Of a stretch of DNA of 55,144 nt, positions 35,204-43,969 are shown piece after piece. Where the stretch lies: assembly GCA_934184665.1 (NCBI GenBank), contig CAKPSX010000007.1:1-55144 (forward strand). The letters run 5' to 3'. The stretch is from an uncultured Clostridia bacterium (GTDB lineage: Bacteria; Bacillota; Clostridia; TANB77; CAG-508). The notes beneath the pieces are model-generated. The model made no database searches and had not been told where the DNA came from. It was given only the letters and a program-made list of their open reading frames with translations. The first letter of the stretch is position 1. The number at the start of each line of letters is the position of its first letter. Position numbers and translations under genes: made by a program.

Positions 35204-36127
35204 ATGAACAAACCAAAAGTAATAGTAATCTGTGGGCCAACAGCATCAGGAAAAACGGCACTATCAATAGAATTAGCAAAAAAAATCAATGGAGAAATAA
35301 TCTCAAGTGATTCAATGCAAATATACAAAGATATGGATATAGGAACAGCAAAACCAACAAAACAAGAAATGCAAGAAATAAAACATTATTTGTTGAATTT
35401 TGTCGAACCAGATCAAAGATATAGTGTGGCACAATTCAAAAAAGATGCTGAAAAAGCAATAGAAGAAATATTAGCAAAAAACAAAGTACCAATAATAGTA
35501 GGTGGAACAGGCTTATATGTTGATAGTCTAATATATGGAATAGAATATCAAGAAATAGAACTAGACAAAAAATACAGAGAAGAGCTAGAAGAAAAAGCAC
35601 AAAAAGAAGGACTAGAAACATTATATGAACAAGCCCAAAAAATCGACCCACAAGCAATGGAAAAAATCAGTGCAAATGACAAAAAAAGAATATTAAGAAT
35701 ATTAGAAATATATCATTCAACAGGCAAAACAAAAACACAACAAGAAATAGAATCAAGGAAAAATGAAGTAAAATACGATTACAAAGTATTTGCATTAAAC
35801 ATGGAAAGAGAAAAACTATATGAAAGAATAAATAAAAGAGTAGACATAATGATAGAACAAGGATTAATACAAGAAGTAGAAAATTTATGCAGCAAATATA
35901 CAGAATTTCCAACAGCAATGCAAGGCTTAGGGTATAAAGAAGTAGTTGAATATTTACAAGGAAAAATATCAGAACAAGAAATGATAGAAAAAATAAAAAT
36001 GGAAACAAGAAGATATGCAAAAAGACAATTAACATGGTTTAGAAAAAACAAGCAAACAATATGGTTAGATGCAACAAAGGGAAAAGAAAATGTTGAAATA
36101 ATACTAAAAGAATATTACAAGTTTTAA
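35204..36127 (+). CDS. miaA: tRNA dimethylallyltransferase (MiaA)
   Basis: Transfers dimethylallyl to A37 of tRNAs reading UNN codons. 307 residues. P-loop GPTASGKTALS, IISSDSMQIYKDMDIGTAKP, VGGTGLYVDSLIYG and the C-terminal AKRQLTWFRKN. The mutL-miaA order is a common conserved pair. AGAAAGGA precedes the ATG. Its substrate comes from the isoprenoid pathway that Dxs starts. Confidence 0.95.
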   Translation: MNKPKVIVICGPTASGKTALSIELAKKINGEIISSDSMQIYKDMDIGTAKPTKQEMQEIKHYLLNFVEPDQRYSVAQFKKDAEKAIEEILAKNKVPIIVGGTGLYVDSLIYGIEYQEIELDKKYREELEEKAQKEGLETLYEQAQKIDPQAMEKISANDKKRILRILEIYHSTGKTKTQQEIESRKNEVKYDYKVFALNMEREKLYERINKRVDIMIEQGLIQEVENLCSKYTEFPTAMQGLGYKEVVEYLQGKISEQEMIEKIKMETRRYAKRQLTWFRKNKQTIWLDATKGKENVEIILKEYYKF

Positions 36128-36146
36128 TATAAAAGGAGAATCCAGA

Positions 36147-37364
36147 TTGAAAACAAGTAAAAAAGTTATAGCTGTTATATTAGCATTAATAATAGTAACA
36201 TACACAAGTTATGCAGTATATTTACTTATAGTAGATCCAACAGACTCATATATAATAAAAGAAGGAACATTAACACAAGAAGACACAGTCACAGGCTATA
36301 TAATTAGAGATGAAACAGTAATAAAAGGTGAAGACTATCAAAACGGAATATACACAATAGCAGTAGAAGGTCAAAAAGTCGCAAAATCAGACCCTGTTTT
36401 CAGATATTATAGTAATAGTGAAAAAGAAACAAATGTAAAAATAAGTGAGTTAAATTATCAAATTCAAGATTTACTAGAAAATGAAAAAACCATAACATCA
36501 GCAGATATAAAGGCTATAGAAAATCAGATAGAAGAAAAAATTGAAGATATAAAAGACCTTAACAATTATCAAGAAATTGTAGAATACAAAAACAGCATAG
36601 ACAGTTTGTTTAGTAAAAAAATAAAATTTATAGGTGACCTAACAGAAAATACAGAGATAAAAAAATTAGTAAAAGAAAAAACAGATTATGAGGAAAGCCT
36701 AAAAAATGGAACAAAATATCAAATATCACCAGCAAGCGGAATAGTTTCATATAGAGTAGATGGACTTGAAGAAAAACTATCAGAAGCAAACTTTAGCAAT
36801 ATAACAGAAGATTACTTAGAAAAAACAGACTTGAAAACAGGTCAAATAGTTGCAACAAGCAGTGAATGTGGCAAAGTAATAGACAACTTCAAATGCTATA
36901 TAGCAACAACAATGAACTCTCAAGAAGCAATGAATGCAAAAGTTGGAGATGCAGTAAAAATAAGAACAACAGACAAAAAAGAAATAGATGCAAAAATTGT
37001 TCACATAAATGAAGAAGGAAGCAAAAGAACAATAATATTTCAATTAAACAAACTAACAGAAGACTTGATAAACCACAGAAAAATCGTAGTAGATGTAATA
37101 TGGTGGAATGAATCTGGACTAAAAGTGCCAAAACAGGCAATAATAAATGAAAATGGATTAAACTATGTAATAAAAAATAAAGCAGGAGTACAAACAAAAG
37201 TATTAGTAAGAGTAGACTATGAAACAGACAAGTTTGCAATAATATCAACATATTCAGCAAAGGAATTACAAGAAATTGGGTATGACCAGAAGGAAATCAA
37301 AAATTATAAGAAAATTAATAATTATGACGAAATTATATTACAGAATACAAAGGTTGAAAAATAA
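36147..37364 (+). CDS. HlyD/membrane-fusion-like protein of the cell-division cluster
   Basis: 405 residues, one N-terminal span (about 7-27), then an extracytoplasmic part with a lipoyl/barrel-sandwich-like start (EDTVTGYIIRDETVI, ASGIVSYRVDG), a central Glu/Lys-rich helical hairpin (about 95-175) and beta-barrel end. Resembles HlyD-type adaptors, but no transporter ATPase or permease is near. In many clostridia such a gene precedes the sepF-divIVA region, as here. TTG start behind AAGGAG. The last three codons and the stop (GTT GAA AAA TAA) come from the end of a palindromic repeat, so the original C-terminus was replaced. Confidence 0.7.
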   Translation: MKTSKKVIAVILALIIVTYTSYAVYLLIVDPTDSYIIKEGTLTQEDTVTGYIIRDETVIKGEDYQNGIYTIAVEGQKVAKSDPVFRYYSNSEKETNVKISELNYQIQDLLENEKTITSADIKAIENQIEEKIEDIKDLNNYQEIVEYKNSIDSLFSKKIKFIGDLTENTEIKKLVKEKTDYEESLKNGTKYQISPASGIVSYRVDGLEEKLSEANFSNITEDYLEKTDLKTGQIVATSSECGKVIDNFKCYIATTMNSQEAMNAKVGDAVKIRTTDKKEIDAKIVHINEEGSKRTIIFQLNKLTEDLINHRKIVVDVIWWNESGLKVPKQAIINENGLNYVIKNKAGVQTKVLVRVDYETDKFAIISTYSAKELQEIGYDQKEIKNYKKINNYDEIILQNTKVEK

Positions 37365-37476
37365 TTACAATTTTGGACGGTGTCAGATTCCATTTAAAAC
37401 GCGGTTACATACACCACGTATGCGCCCTTGCCTTTTAAATGAAATCTTCCTTGCCAAAATTTAATTCTTTTCCAAC
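37353..37476 (-). repeat. MITE-like palindromic repeat, type B, overlapping a gene end
   Basis: 124-bp reverse-oriented copy. Its first 12 bases form the last codons and stop of the HlyD-like gene. Arms CCATTTAAAACGCGG and CCTTTTAAATGAAATC flank a CATACACCACGTATG palindrome. Confidence 0.88.
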
Positions 37477-37542
37477 TAGGTAATGCTAATATTACAGAAA
37501 TATTACAAAAAGATTAAGTTTTTATTACAATTGTAAAAACGC

Positions 37543-37571
37543 TTGACAAAAATAAAAAAAAGTTAGATACT
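37543..37571 (+). promoter_or_regulatory. Promoter of sepF
   Basis: TTGACA (37543-37548), 17 bp, GATACT (37566-37571), about 50 bp upstream of the sepF start, in the gap after the repeat. Confidence 0.65.
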
Positions 37572-37619
37572 ATATGCGAATACAGAATACAAAAGTGTAA
37601 AATATTAGGAGGGAAAAAA

Positions 37620-38108
37620 ATGGCAGGAGCTATAATGGACAAAGTGTGGGGGTTGTTTGGAATGGACCCAGCAGAAACAGAGGGAAATGAAGAGATAGAA
37701 GAAAGATATGGGTATGAGGAACCAGAAGATTATGAAGACGAAGATGATGGAAGAAAATTATTTGGAAAAGGCAAAGGAAAAATAGTTCCAATCACTGGTC
37801 AAGGTCAACCAATAAAAATGGTAATATCACAACCAACTACATTTGAACAATCAGAAGAAATATGTAGCTTGCTAAAAGAAAAAAAATCAGTAATAGTCAA
37901 CCTAGAATATGTAAACAAAGATGTTGCAAGAAGAATAGTTGATTTTATTAGTGGTGGAGTATATGCATTAGATGGACACATTCAAAAAATATCAAACTCA
38001 ATATTTCTAATTGCACCAATGAATTATGAAATAACAAACGAAATGGCAAGAGAAGAAATAAAAAGCAAACTATCTGTTTCATGGCTTAAAAATAACAATA
38101 TAAACTAA
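37620..38108 (+). CDS. sepF: Cell division protein SepF
   Basis: 162 residues. An N-terminal amphipathic helix (AGAIMDKVWGLFGM) for membrane binding, an acidic linker, then the SepF domain (about 65-150) with VNLEYVNKDVARRIVDFISGG and GVYALDGHIQKIS. SepF rings tether FtsZ to the membrane in Gram-positives. AGGAGGG precedes the ATG; divIVA follows 30 bp downstream. yggS and ylmH, often between these genes, are absent. Confidence 0.95.
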   Translation: MAGAIMDKVWGLFGMDPAETEGNEEIEERYGYEEPEDYEDEDDGRKLFGKGKGKIVPITGQGQPIKMVISQPTTFEQSEEICSLLKEKKSVIVNLEYVNKDVARRIVDFISGGVYALDGHIQKISNSIFLIAPMNYEITNEMAREEIKSKLSVSWLKNNNIN

Positions 38109-38138
38109 ACGTTTCAAAAAGAACGGAGGCAATCTAAT

Positions 38139-38627
38139 ATGATTACACCATTAGATATAGAAAATAAAAAATTTAATAAACAAATGATGAATGGATATAA
38201 TGTGGATGAAGTTGATGATTTTTTAGACGAAATACAAGAAGACTATGAGAAAAATTATAGAGAATTAGCAACAGCAAAATCAAAAATAGATGAATTAACA
38301 ACAAGCCTAGAACATTACAAAAACATAGAAACAACACTACAAAACACACTAGTAATGGCACAAAAAACAGCAGAAGAAGTAAAAAATGTTGCAAAACAAA
38401 AATCAGAACAAATCATAAATGAAGCACAACAACATTCAGAAGAACTAATAAGATTATCTAAAGAAAGTTCAAAAAAAGCAGTAAATGATTTAGATGACCA
38501 AATAAATTCTAAAGAAAAAGAATTAGACGATTTAAAAAAGCAATTTGACATATACAAAGCAAAAATGGAATCATTATTAATATCTCAATTAGAATTAATA
38601 AAGGAAATAAACAAAGATTATGAATAA
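38139..38627 (+). CDS. divIVA: DivIVA-type polar coiled-coil protein
   Basis: 162 residues. The N-terminal lipid-binding motif is MITPLDIENKKFNKQMMNGY followed by NVDEVDDFLDEI, then a long coiled coil to the C-terminus. Binds curved membrane at septum and poles and recruits division or sporulation partners. Paired with sepF. Ends just before a terminator. Confidence 0.94.
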   Translation: MITPLDIENKKFNKQMMNGYNVDEVDDFLDEIQEDYEKNYRELATAKSKIDELTTSLEHYKNIETTLQNTLVMAQKTAEEVKNVAKQKSEQIINEAQQHSEELIRLSKESSKKAVNDLDDQINSKEKELDDLKKQFDIYKAKMESLLISQLELIKEINKDYE

Positions 38628-38630
38628 ACT

Positions 38631-38661
38631 AAAACCATCTGTGTAAACCATAGATGGTTTT
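38631..38661 (+). terminator. Terminator after divIVA
   Basis: AAAACCATCT pairs with AGATGGTTTT around GTGTAAACCAT. Confidence 0.85.
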
Positions 38662-38752
38662 ACCCTTATACAAGAAAACAAAGTAAAAATATTAAATTGC
38701 ATTACAAATATTACAAAAATATTAAATGTATATTACATTTTTGTTAATTATA

Positions 38753-38780
38753 TTGACAATAGCCAAAAAAAGAATAAAAT
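38753..38780 (+). promoter_or_regulatory. Promoter of rsmD
   Basis: TTGACA (38753-38758), 16 bp, TAAAAT (38775-38780), 27 bp before the rsmD start. Confidence 0.65.
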
Positions 38781-38807
38781 AGTAATATATATTTAGAAAG
38801 GCAAAAA

Positions 38808-39362
38808 ATGAGAATAATTAGTGGAAAAGCAAAAGGCACAAAATTATACACATTAGAAGGTGATAATACAAGGCCAACATTAGATAGAGTAAAAGAATCA
38901 ATATTTAATATAATTCAAACAGAAATTGAAGATTCAACAATACTAGACCTATTTGCAGGAAGTGGAGCAATTGGATTAGAAATGCTAAGCAGAGGAGCAA
39001 AAAAAGCAGTATTATGTGATAAATCAAAAGACGCAATAAAAATAATAAAAAAGAATATTGAAAAAACACATATGGAACAAAAGGTAGAATTATATAACAC
39101 AGACTTTAAAGACTGCATAAAAAAATTAGAAAAAGAAAAGTTTGATATAATATATATAGACCCACCATATGAAACAGAATTTATACTACAATCGCTGAAA
39201 CTAATAATAGAAAAAAACATAATTAAAGAAAATGGAATCATCATTTTAGAAACAGATGATGAACCAAGAATTTTAAAAGAAATAGAAGAAGTAAATGTCA
39301 CAATTATAGATAAAAGAAAATATGGAAGAGCAAATATAATATTTTTAAATAAAAAGACATGA
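38808..39362 (+). CDS. rsmD: 16S rRNA guanine-N2 methyltransferase (RsmD)
   Basis: 184 residues, methylates G966 of 16S rRNA. RIISGKAKG at the start, TRPTLDRVKESIFNI, SAM motif ILDLFAGSGAIGLEMLSRGA, catalytic IYIDPPYE, and the end RKYGRANI. Usually followed by coaD; here a coiled-coil protein follows 18 bp on. Confidence 0.94.
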   Translation: MRIISGKAKGTKLYTLEGDNTRPTLDRVKESIFNIIQTEIEDSTILDLFAGSGAIGLEMLSRGAKKAVLCDKSKDAIKIIKKNIEKTHMEQKVELYNTDFKDCIKKLEKEKFDIIYIDPPYETEFILQSLKLIIEKNIIKENGIIILETDDEPRILKEIEEVNVTIIDKRKYGRANIIFLNKKT

Positions 39363-39380
39363 AACAGAAAGGGGTAAACG

Positions 39381-39884
39381 ATGGAAATCTTTACATTATT
39401 AGAAACTTTGGAGGATATATTAGAAAATAGCAAAAACTTACCATTTACAAACAAAGGAATGGTAGACAAAGAAGAGATGCTTGAAATAATAAAAGAAATC
39501 AGAATAAAACTACCAGACGAACTAAAACAAGCTAAATGGGTAAAAGAAGAAAGACAAAGAATATTAATAGAAGCTCAAAAAGAAGCTGATGGAATAGTAA
39601 AAGAAGCAGAAAATAGAATAATAGCTATGATTGATGAACATGAAATAACAAGAAAAGCATATGAACAAAAAGCAGAAATAATAGAAACAGCAAATGAAAT
39701 GTCAAGAGAAATATCACAAGGAACAAAAGAATATGCAAACAATTTATTATCATCAACAGAAACAGTGCTAACAGACACATTATCAAAATTAGAAAAGAAT
39801 TTAGGAGAAGCTGTAAACTTAATGGAAATCTCATTACAAGATACTATTAAGACTATTCAGAATAGTAAGAAGGAACTCCAATAA
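39381..39884 (+). CDS. Coiled-coil protein, ATP synthase subunit B-like
   Basis: 167 residues, almost entirely helical and charged (QRILIEAQKEADGIVKEAEN and onwards), similar in composition to F-type subunit b or DivIVA C-terminal coils, without a membrane segment. Such proteins are often called ATPase in clostridial annotations near rsmD/coaD although no ATP site is visible. Function unknown; a cell-division or scaffold role is only a guess. Confidence 0.6.
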   Translation: MEIFTLLETLEDILENSKNLPFTNKGMVDKEEMLEIIKEIRIKLPDELKQAKWVKEERQRILIEAQKEADGIVKEAENRIIAMIDEHEITRKAYEQKAEIIETANEMSREISQGTKEYANNLLSSTETVLTDTLSKLEKNLGEAVNLMEISLQDTIKTIQNSKKELQ

Positions 39885-39889
39885 GAGAG

Positions 39890-39922
39890 TAAGGGCACGC
39901 ATTTGTGAGTGCTCTTATTTTT
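39890..39922 (+). terminator. Terminator before ftsK
   Basis: TAAGGGCAC and GTGCTCTTA pair imperfectly around a ten-base loop, followed by TTTTTAA. Confidence 0.75.
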
Positions 39923-39929
39923 AATCTGG

Positions 39930-39986
39930 GTTGAAAAACAATTACAATGACAAATAGTTGGTAAAGAATTATAATTATTTGCCAAC
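39930..39986. repeat. Degenerate repeat: half copy plus a minimal 30-bp palindrome
   Basis: GTTGAAAAACAATTACAAT (half terminus, 39930-39948), then at 39957-39986 a 30-bp hairpin made of two termini joined directly: GTTGGTAAAGAATTA and TAATTATTTGCCAAC. It ends 15 bp before the ftsK ATG, against its AAAGGA ribosome binding site. Confidence 0.75.
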
Positions 39987-40001
39987 AGAAAGGACGTAAA
40001 A

Positions 40002-42404
40002 ATGGCAAAAAAGAAGAAAAAGAAAAAAAACATAAAACAAGAAACACTCAATTTTGGCGTAATAACAACGATAATATTCAGTATCCTACTAACAGTACTA
40101 ATATATGCAGAATCAGGCTATATAGGAATGGTACTAAGTGACTTCTTAGGTGGAATGTTTGGAATGATAAAATATGTATTGCCAATAGGCTCATTTGCAG
40201 TAGCAGTAAAAATGGCATGTAAAGATGATGATGGATACTTATCATCAAAAATCTTTCAATACACATTATTTTTAATATTTGTAGCAGTAATACTAAGTGT
40301 ATATCAAATATATAATGGAAGCATAAACATAGACCAAAACATTTCAGAAATAATAAAAGATGCATATCAATTAGGAGAAAACAACCTTGGAGGAGGAGCA
40401 CTTGGAACAATAGCAGCGGTGCCACTATTTAAGCTATTCGGAAAAATAGGAACGATAATATTAAGTGCGGGAGCATCATTAATATTGTTTGCAGTAATAT
40501 TTGGAATAGACATCTCAGAAATAGTAAGTGAATGGATACAATCAGGAGTAGAAAAACGTAAAGAAAAATATGAACAAAAAATGATGGCAAGAGAAGAATA
40601 TGAACAAGAAAGAGAAAAAAGAAAAACAATAAAAGAAACTCAAAGAGAAAATAGAAGAGAAAACAGGAAAGCATATTTAGAAATAGAAGAAGAACCACAA
40701 GAAGAACAAATAAAAATAAACTTAAATGGCAGAGTAATAGAAGAAAATCCAAAAGAAAAAAGAAAACGCAAAAAAGACAGAAACAATGTAATGGTTATGG
40801 AACAAGAAAGACACCATAAACAAGATATTGAGCCAGATTACATAGAAGGCAACTTATTCAAAAAAGAAGAAGAAAAGAAAGAAGAAAAAGTCAGAGAAGT
40901 ACTACAATTAGAACATGCAATAGCAGTAGAAGATGAACACTATGAATATCCACCAATAGAGCTATTAAGCAAAGGAGAAAAGAAAACACTAAAAGGTGGA
41001 GCAAAAGCATTAACAGATATAGCAACAAAACTACAAAAAACATTATACAGTTTCGGAGTACAAGCAAAAGTAGAAAATGTATCAGTAGGACCAGCAATAA
41101 CAAGATATGAACTAAAACCAGCAGAAGGAGTAAGAGTAAGCAAAATAGCAAACCTTGCAGATGACATCGCACTAAACCTGGCAGCAGAAACAATAAGAAT
41201 AGAAGCACCAATACCAGGAAAACAAGCAGTGGGAATAGAAGTGCCAAACTCAGAAAAAGAAACAGTACACTTCAGAGATGTAGTAGAAAGTGATGACTTC
41301 CAAGACAATAAATCAAAACTAAGTGTAGCACTTGGAAAAGACGTTGCAGGAAATATGGCAATCGCAGATATAGCAAAAATGCCACACGCATTAATAGCAG
41401 GAGCAACAGGTTCAGGAAAAAGTGTATGTATAAATACAATAATTGCAAGCATAATATATAAAGCAAAGCCAAGTGAAGTAAAACTTGTAATGATAGACCC
41501 AAAAGTAGTAGAACTATCAGTATATAATGGAATACCACATCTACTAATACCAGTAGTAACAGACCCTAAAAAAGCAGCAGGAGCACTAGCATGGGCAGTA
41601 CAAGAAATGGACAACAGATATAATGTATTTGCACAAAAAGGAGTAAGAGACTTAAAAGGATATAATGCACTAGTAGAAAAAGAAGAAGGAACAGGTCAGT
41701 TACCACAAATAGTAATAATAATAGACGAGTTGGCAGATTTAATGATGGTAGCAGCAAAAGATGTAGAAGACTCAATCTGTAGACTAGCACAAAAAGCCAG
41801 AGCAGCAGGAATGCACTTAATAATAGCAACACAAAGACCATCAGTAGATGTAATCACAGGAATAATAAAAGCAAATATACCATCAAGAATGGCATTTGCA
41901 GTATCATCACAAGTAGACTCAAGAACAATCCTAGACCAAGTAGGAGCAGAAAAACTATTAGGCAAAGGAGATATGTTATTTTATCCAGCAGGAGCACCAA
42001 AACCAGTGAGAATACAAGGTGCATTTATAGATGACTCAGAAGTAGAAAAAATAGTAGACTTCGTAAAATCAAATGGAGAAGCAACATATAGTGAAGACAT
42101 ATTAGAAACAATAGAAAAAAGCAACAAAACAGACAAAGAACTTGCAGATGAAGCACAATGCGATGATGACACAGATCCATTGTTAATGGATGCAATAGAT
42201 GTAGTTGTAGAAACAGGACAAGCATCAACATCATTCATACAAAGAAGATTCAAAGTTGGATATGCAAGAGCAGGTAGAATAATAGATCAAATGGAAGAAA
42301 GAGGAGTCATCTCAGGATATCAAGGAAGCAAACCAAGACAAGTATTAATGACATTAGAAAGATTACAAGAATTAAAAATGGGAACACCAGAAGAAGAAGC
42401 ATAA
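40002..42404 (+). CDS. ftsK: DNA translocase FtsK/SpoIIIE
   Basis: 800 residues. A poly-Lys start, about four membrane spans (to ~170), a charged Glu/Lys linker (about 180-320), then alpha-beta motor domains. Walker A is GATGSGKSVCIN from residue 467. IIIDELADLMM follows as Walker B, then IATQRPSVDVITG. The C-terminal winged-helix gamma domain (about 735-795, FIQRRFKVGYARAGRIIDQ) reads KOPS/SRS-type DNA motifs. Moves chromosomes through the division or sporulation septum. Whether it acts as FtsK or SpoIIIE cannot be told. Confidence 0.96.
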   Translation: MAKKKKKKKNIKQETLNFGVITTIIFSILLTVLIYAESGYIGMVLSDFLGGMFGMIKYVLPIGSFAVAVKMACKDDDGYLSSKIFQYTLFLIFVAVILSVYQIYNGSINIDQNISEIIKDAYQLGENNLGGGALGTIAAVPLFKLFGKIGTIILSAGASLILFAVIFGIDISEIVSEWIQSGVEKRKEKYEQKMMAREEYEQEREKRKTIKETQRENRRENRKAYLEIEEEPQEEQIKINLNGRVIEENPKEKRKRKKDRNNVMVMEQERHHKQDIEPDYIEGNLFKKEEEKKEEKVREVLQLEHAIAVEDEHYEYPPIELLSKGEKKTLKGGAKALTDIATKLQKTLYSFGVQAKVENVSVGPAITRYELKPAEGVRVSKIANLADDIALNLAAETIRIEAPIPGKQAVGIEVPNSEKETVHFRDVVESDDFQDNKSKLSVALGKDVAGNMAIADIAKMPHALIAGATGSGKSVCINTIIASIIYKAKPSEVKLVMIDPKVVELSVYNGIPHLLIPVVTDPKKAAGALAWAVQEMDNRYNVFAQKGVRDLKGYNALVEKEEGTGQLPQIVIIIDELADLMMVAAKDVEDSICRLAQKARAAGMHLIIATQRPSVDVITGIIKANIPSRMAFAVSSQVDSRTILDQVGAEKLLGKGDMLFYPAGAPKPVRIQGAFIDDSEVEKIVDFVKSNGEATYSEDILETIEKSNKTDKELADEAQCDDDTDPLLMDAIDVVVETGQASTSFIQRRFKVGYARAGRIIDQMEERGVISGYQGSKPRQVLMTLERLQELKMGTPEEEA

Positions 42405-42425
42405 AAAATGAAAGGAGAGGATAAA

Positions 42426-43952
42426 ATGCTAGAAAAATTCATAAAAAAAGACAAAAATGAGGAACTAGAGAAAATCCTAGAAGAAAAGAAAATAGAAGAA
42501 CACGCAAAAAATCTTCTCCAAGGAATATTATATAAAATTGAAGTATCATATAAAGATTACAAAAAAGCAAAAGCAATAAAAACAACAGAAAGAGAATATA
42601 TAGAAGAACTATTAAGAGATATACAAAGAAACTGTAACAAAATAAATGTAATAAAACCAAGTGAAACAATAGGAGATAAAAAAGTACAAGCAGGTTTAAA
42701 GAAAAAACAATACTATATTAACAATGATGAAATATATGTATATCCAATAGAAACAAAACTATTATATGCAATAGAAAAAATATCAAACAACAAAAAAATT
42801 GTAAATCAAAAATATGGAATAACATCAATAACACTATCAGAAATGATAAACACAGGAAAATGCATAGACAGAATAGAAGTATTAAAAGATTTTAATGGCT
42901 GGTCATGGACAACAATAAAAAGCGAAATGGAAAATATAACAGCAAACCTAATATATCAAACACTACAAATATTGCTAGGCAAAGAATTTATGAATTCATG
43001 GAGCGCAGATACTGATGGAATCATAGATTATGTGGCAATCATGAAGAAAGAATTAACACAAAAATATGATGAACAAACAGCAGCAGAAATAATACAGCTA
43101 TTAAACCAAATATCAATAATAAATTATGCAGAAGAAAGCAAAGCAAATAAAGAATACTTGAAAACAGAACTAGAAAAAATAGAACAAAAAATCCAAGAAT
43201 ATGAAGACAAAAAAAGCTATATAAATAAATATACAGAAATGAAAAAACAAGCAACAAAAGAAATAGTAGAAATAGAAAAAATACTAAGTCAAGAATCAAA
43301 ACTAAAACAAGAATATGACAAAAGAAATGAAGGAGTCGCAATAGACAAAAAAATCTTCAGTGTAAGAGTATTAAAACAACAATTAATAGACAAGAAAAAT
43401 ATGTTATTAGCAGAAATAGAAGAAAGCAATTACTACCTAAACCCAGAGAACTATATAAGAGAAAAAGAAGAAATATACAAACAAAAAGAACTATTAGAAG
43501 TATATGATTACACAAAAATCAAAAAACACCAATTAGTAGTACAATTAGAAACAATATTTTTAAACTGTTTTGAAAAAGAGATAGAAAACAGTGATGAAGA
43601 AAAATTAATACAACTAATATATCAATTCAGATACTTTATGCTAATACCATTCAACAACAATCAAAATGTAAAAGATATAGCAAAACTAAAAAAACCAACA
43701 CAACACATAGAACAACAACTAATAAGCAAAGCAATAACAAGCAAAGTAATAACAAGAATACCAAGTGAAATAACAGACAACTTACTAAAAACAAGAATAG
43801 TAAACCTAGAAGAACTATACTTCAAAATCACAAAAGAAGAAGAAGAATATTATGTACAAATATTTGACGAAAACATAAGCGAAGAAAAATTTAAAATCGA
43901 GCCAGCAGAAAGCAAAATAAAACTTAACAAAAAAATCAAAATTTTTAACTAA
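42426..43952 (+). CDS. Uncharacterised 508-aa helical protein in the ftsK operon
   Basis: Not recognised. Soluble, Lys/Glu-rich and mostly helical, with probable coiled coils at about 225-330 (EQKIQEYEDKKSYINKYTEM, then KEIVEIEKILSQESKL). It has a central segment with LKDFNGWSWTTIKSEMENI and a beta-rich C-terminal tail. No signal peptide, membrane span, P-loop or other motif found. The ATG at 42426 follows AAAGGAGAGG; an in-frame ATG at 42408 lies before that site. It lies between ftsK (21 bp upstream) and the beta-CASP gene (17 bp downstream), so all three probably form one operon. Confidence 0.75.
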   Translation: MLEKFIKKDKNEELEKILEEKKIEEHAKNLLQGILYKIEVSYKDYKKAKAIKTTEREYIEELLRDIQRNCNKINVIKPSETIGDKKVQAGLKKKQYYINNDEIYVYPIETKLLYAIEKISNNKKIVNQKYGITSITLSEMINTGKCIDRIEVLKDFNGWSWTTIKSEMENITANLIYQTLQILLGKEFMNSWSADTDGIIDYVAIMKKELTQKYDEQTAAEIIQLLNQISIINYAEESKANKEYLKTELEKIEQKIQEYEDKKSYINKYTEMKKQATKEIVEIEKILSQESKLKQEYDKRNEGVAIDKKIFSVRVLKQQLIDKKNMLLAEIEESNYYLNPENYIREKEEIYKQKELLEVYDYTKIKKHQLVVQLETIFLNCFEKEIENSDEEKLIQLIYQFRYFMLIPFNNNQNVKDIAKLKKPTQHIEQQLISKAITSKVITRIPSEITDNLLKTRIVNLEELYFKITKEEEEYYVQIFDENISEEKFKIEPAESKIKLNKKIKIFN

Positions 43953-43969
43953 CGTAAGGAGGAATAGAA

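Noticed and set aside
40078..42253. Long minus-strand Leu/Ile-rich frames opposite ftsK and many other genes
   Set aside because: They are antisense shadows caused by the strong A-rich coding strand, without start signals or family likeness.
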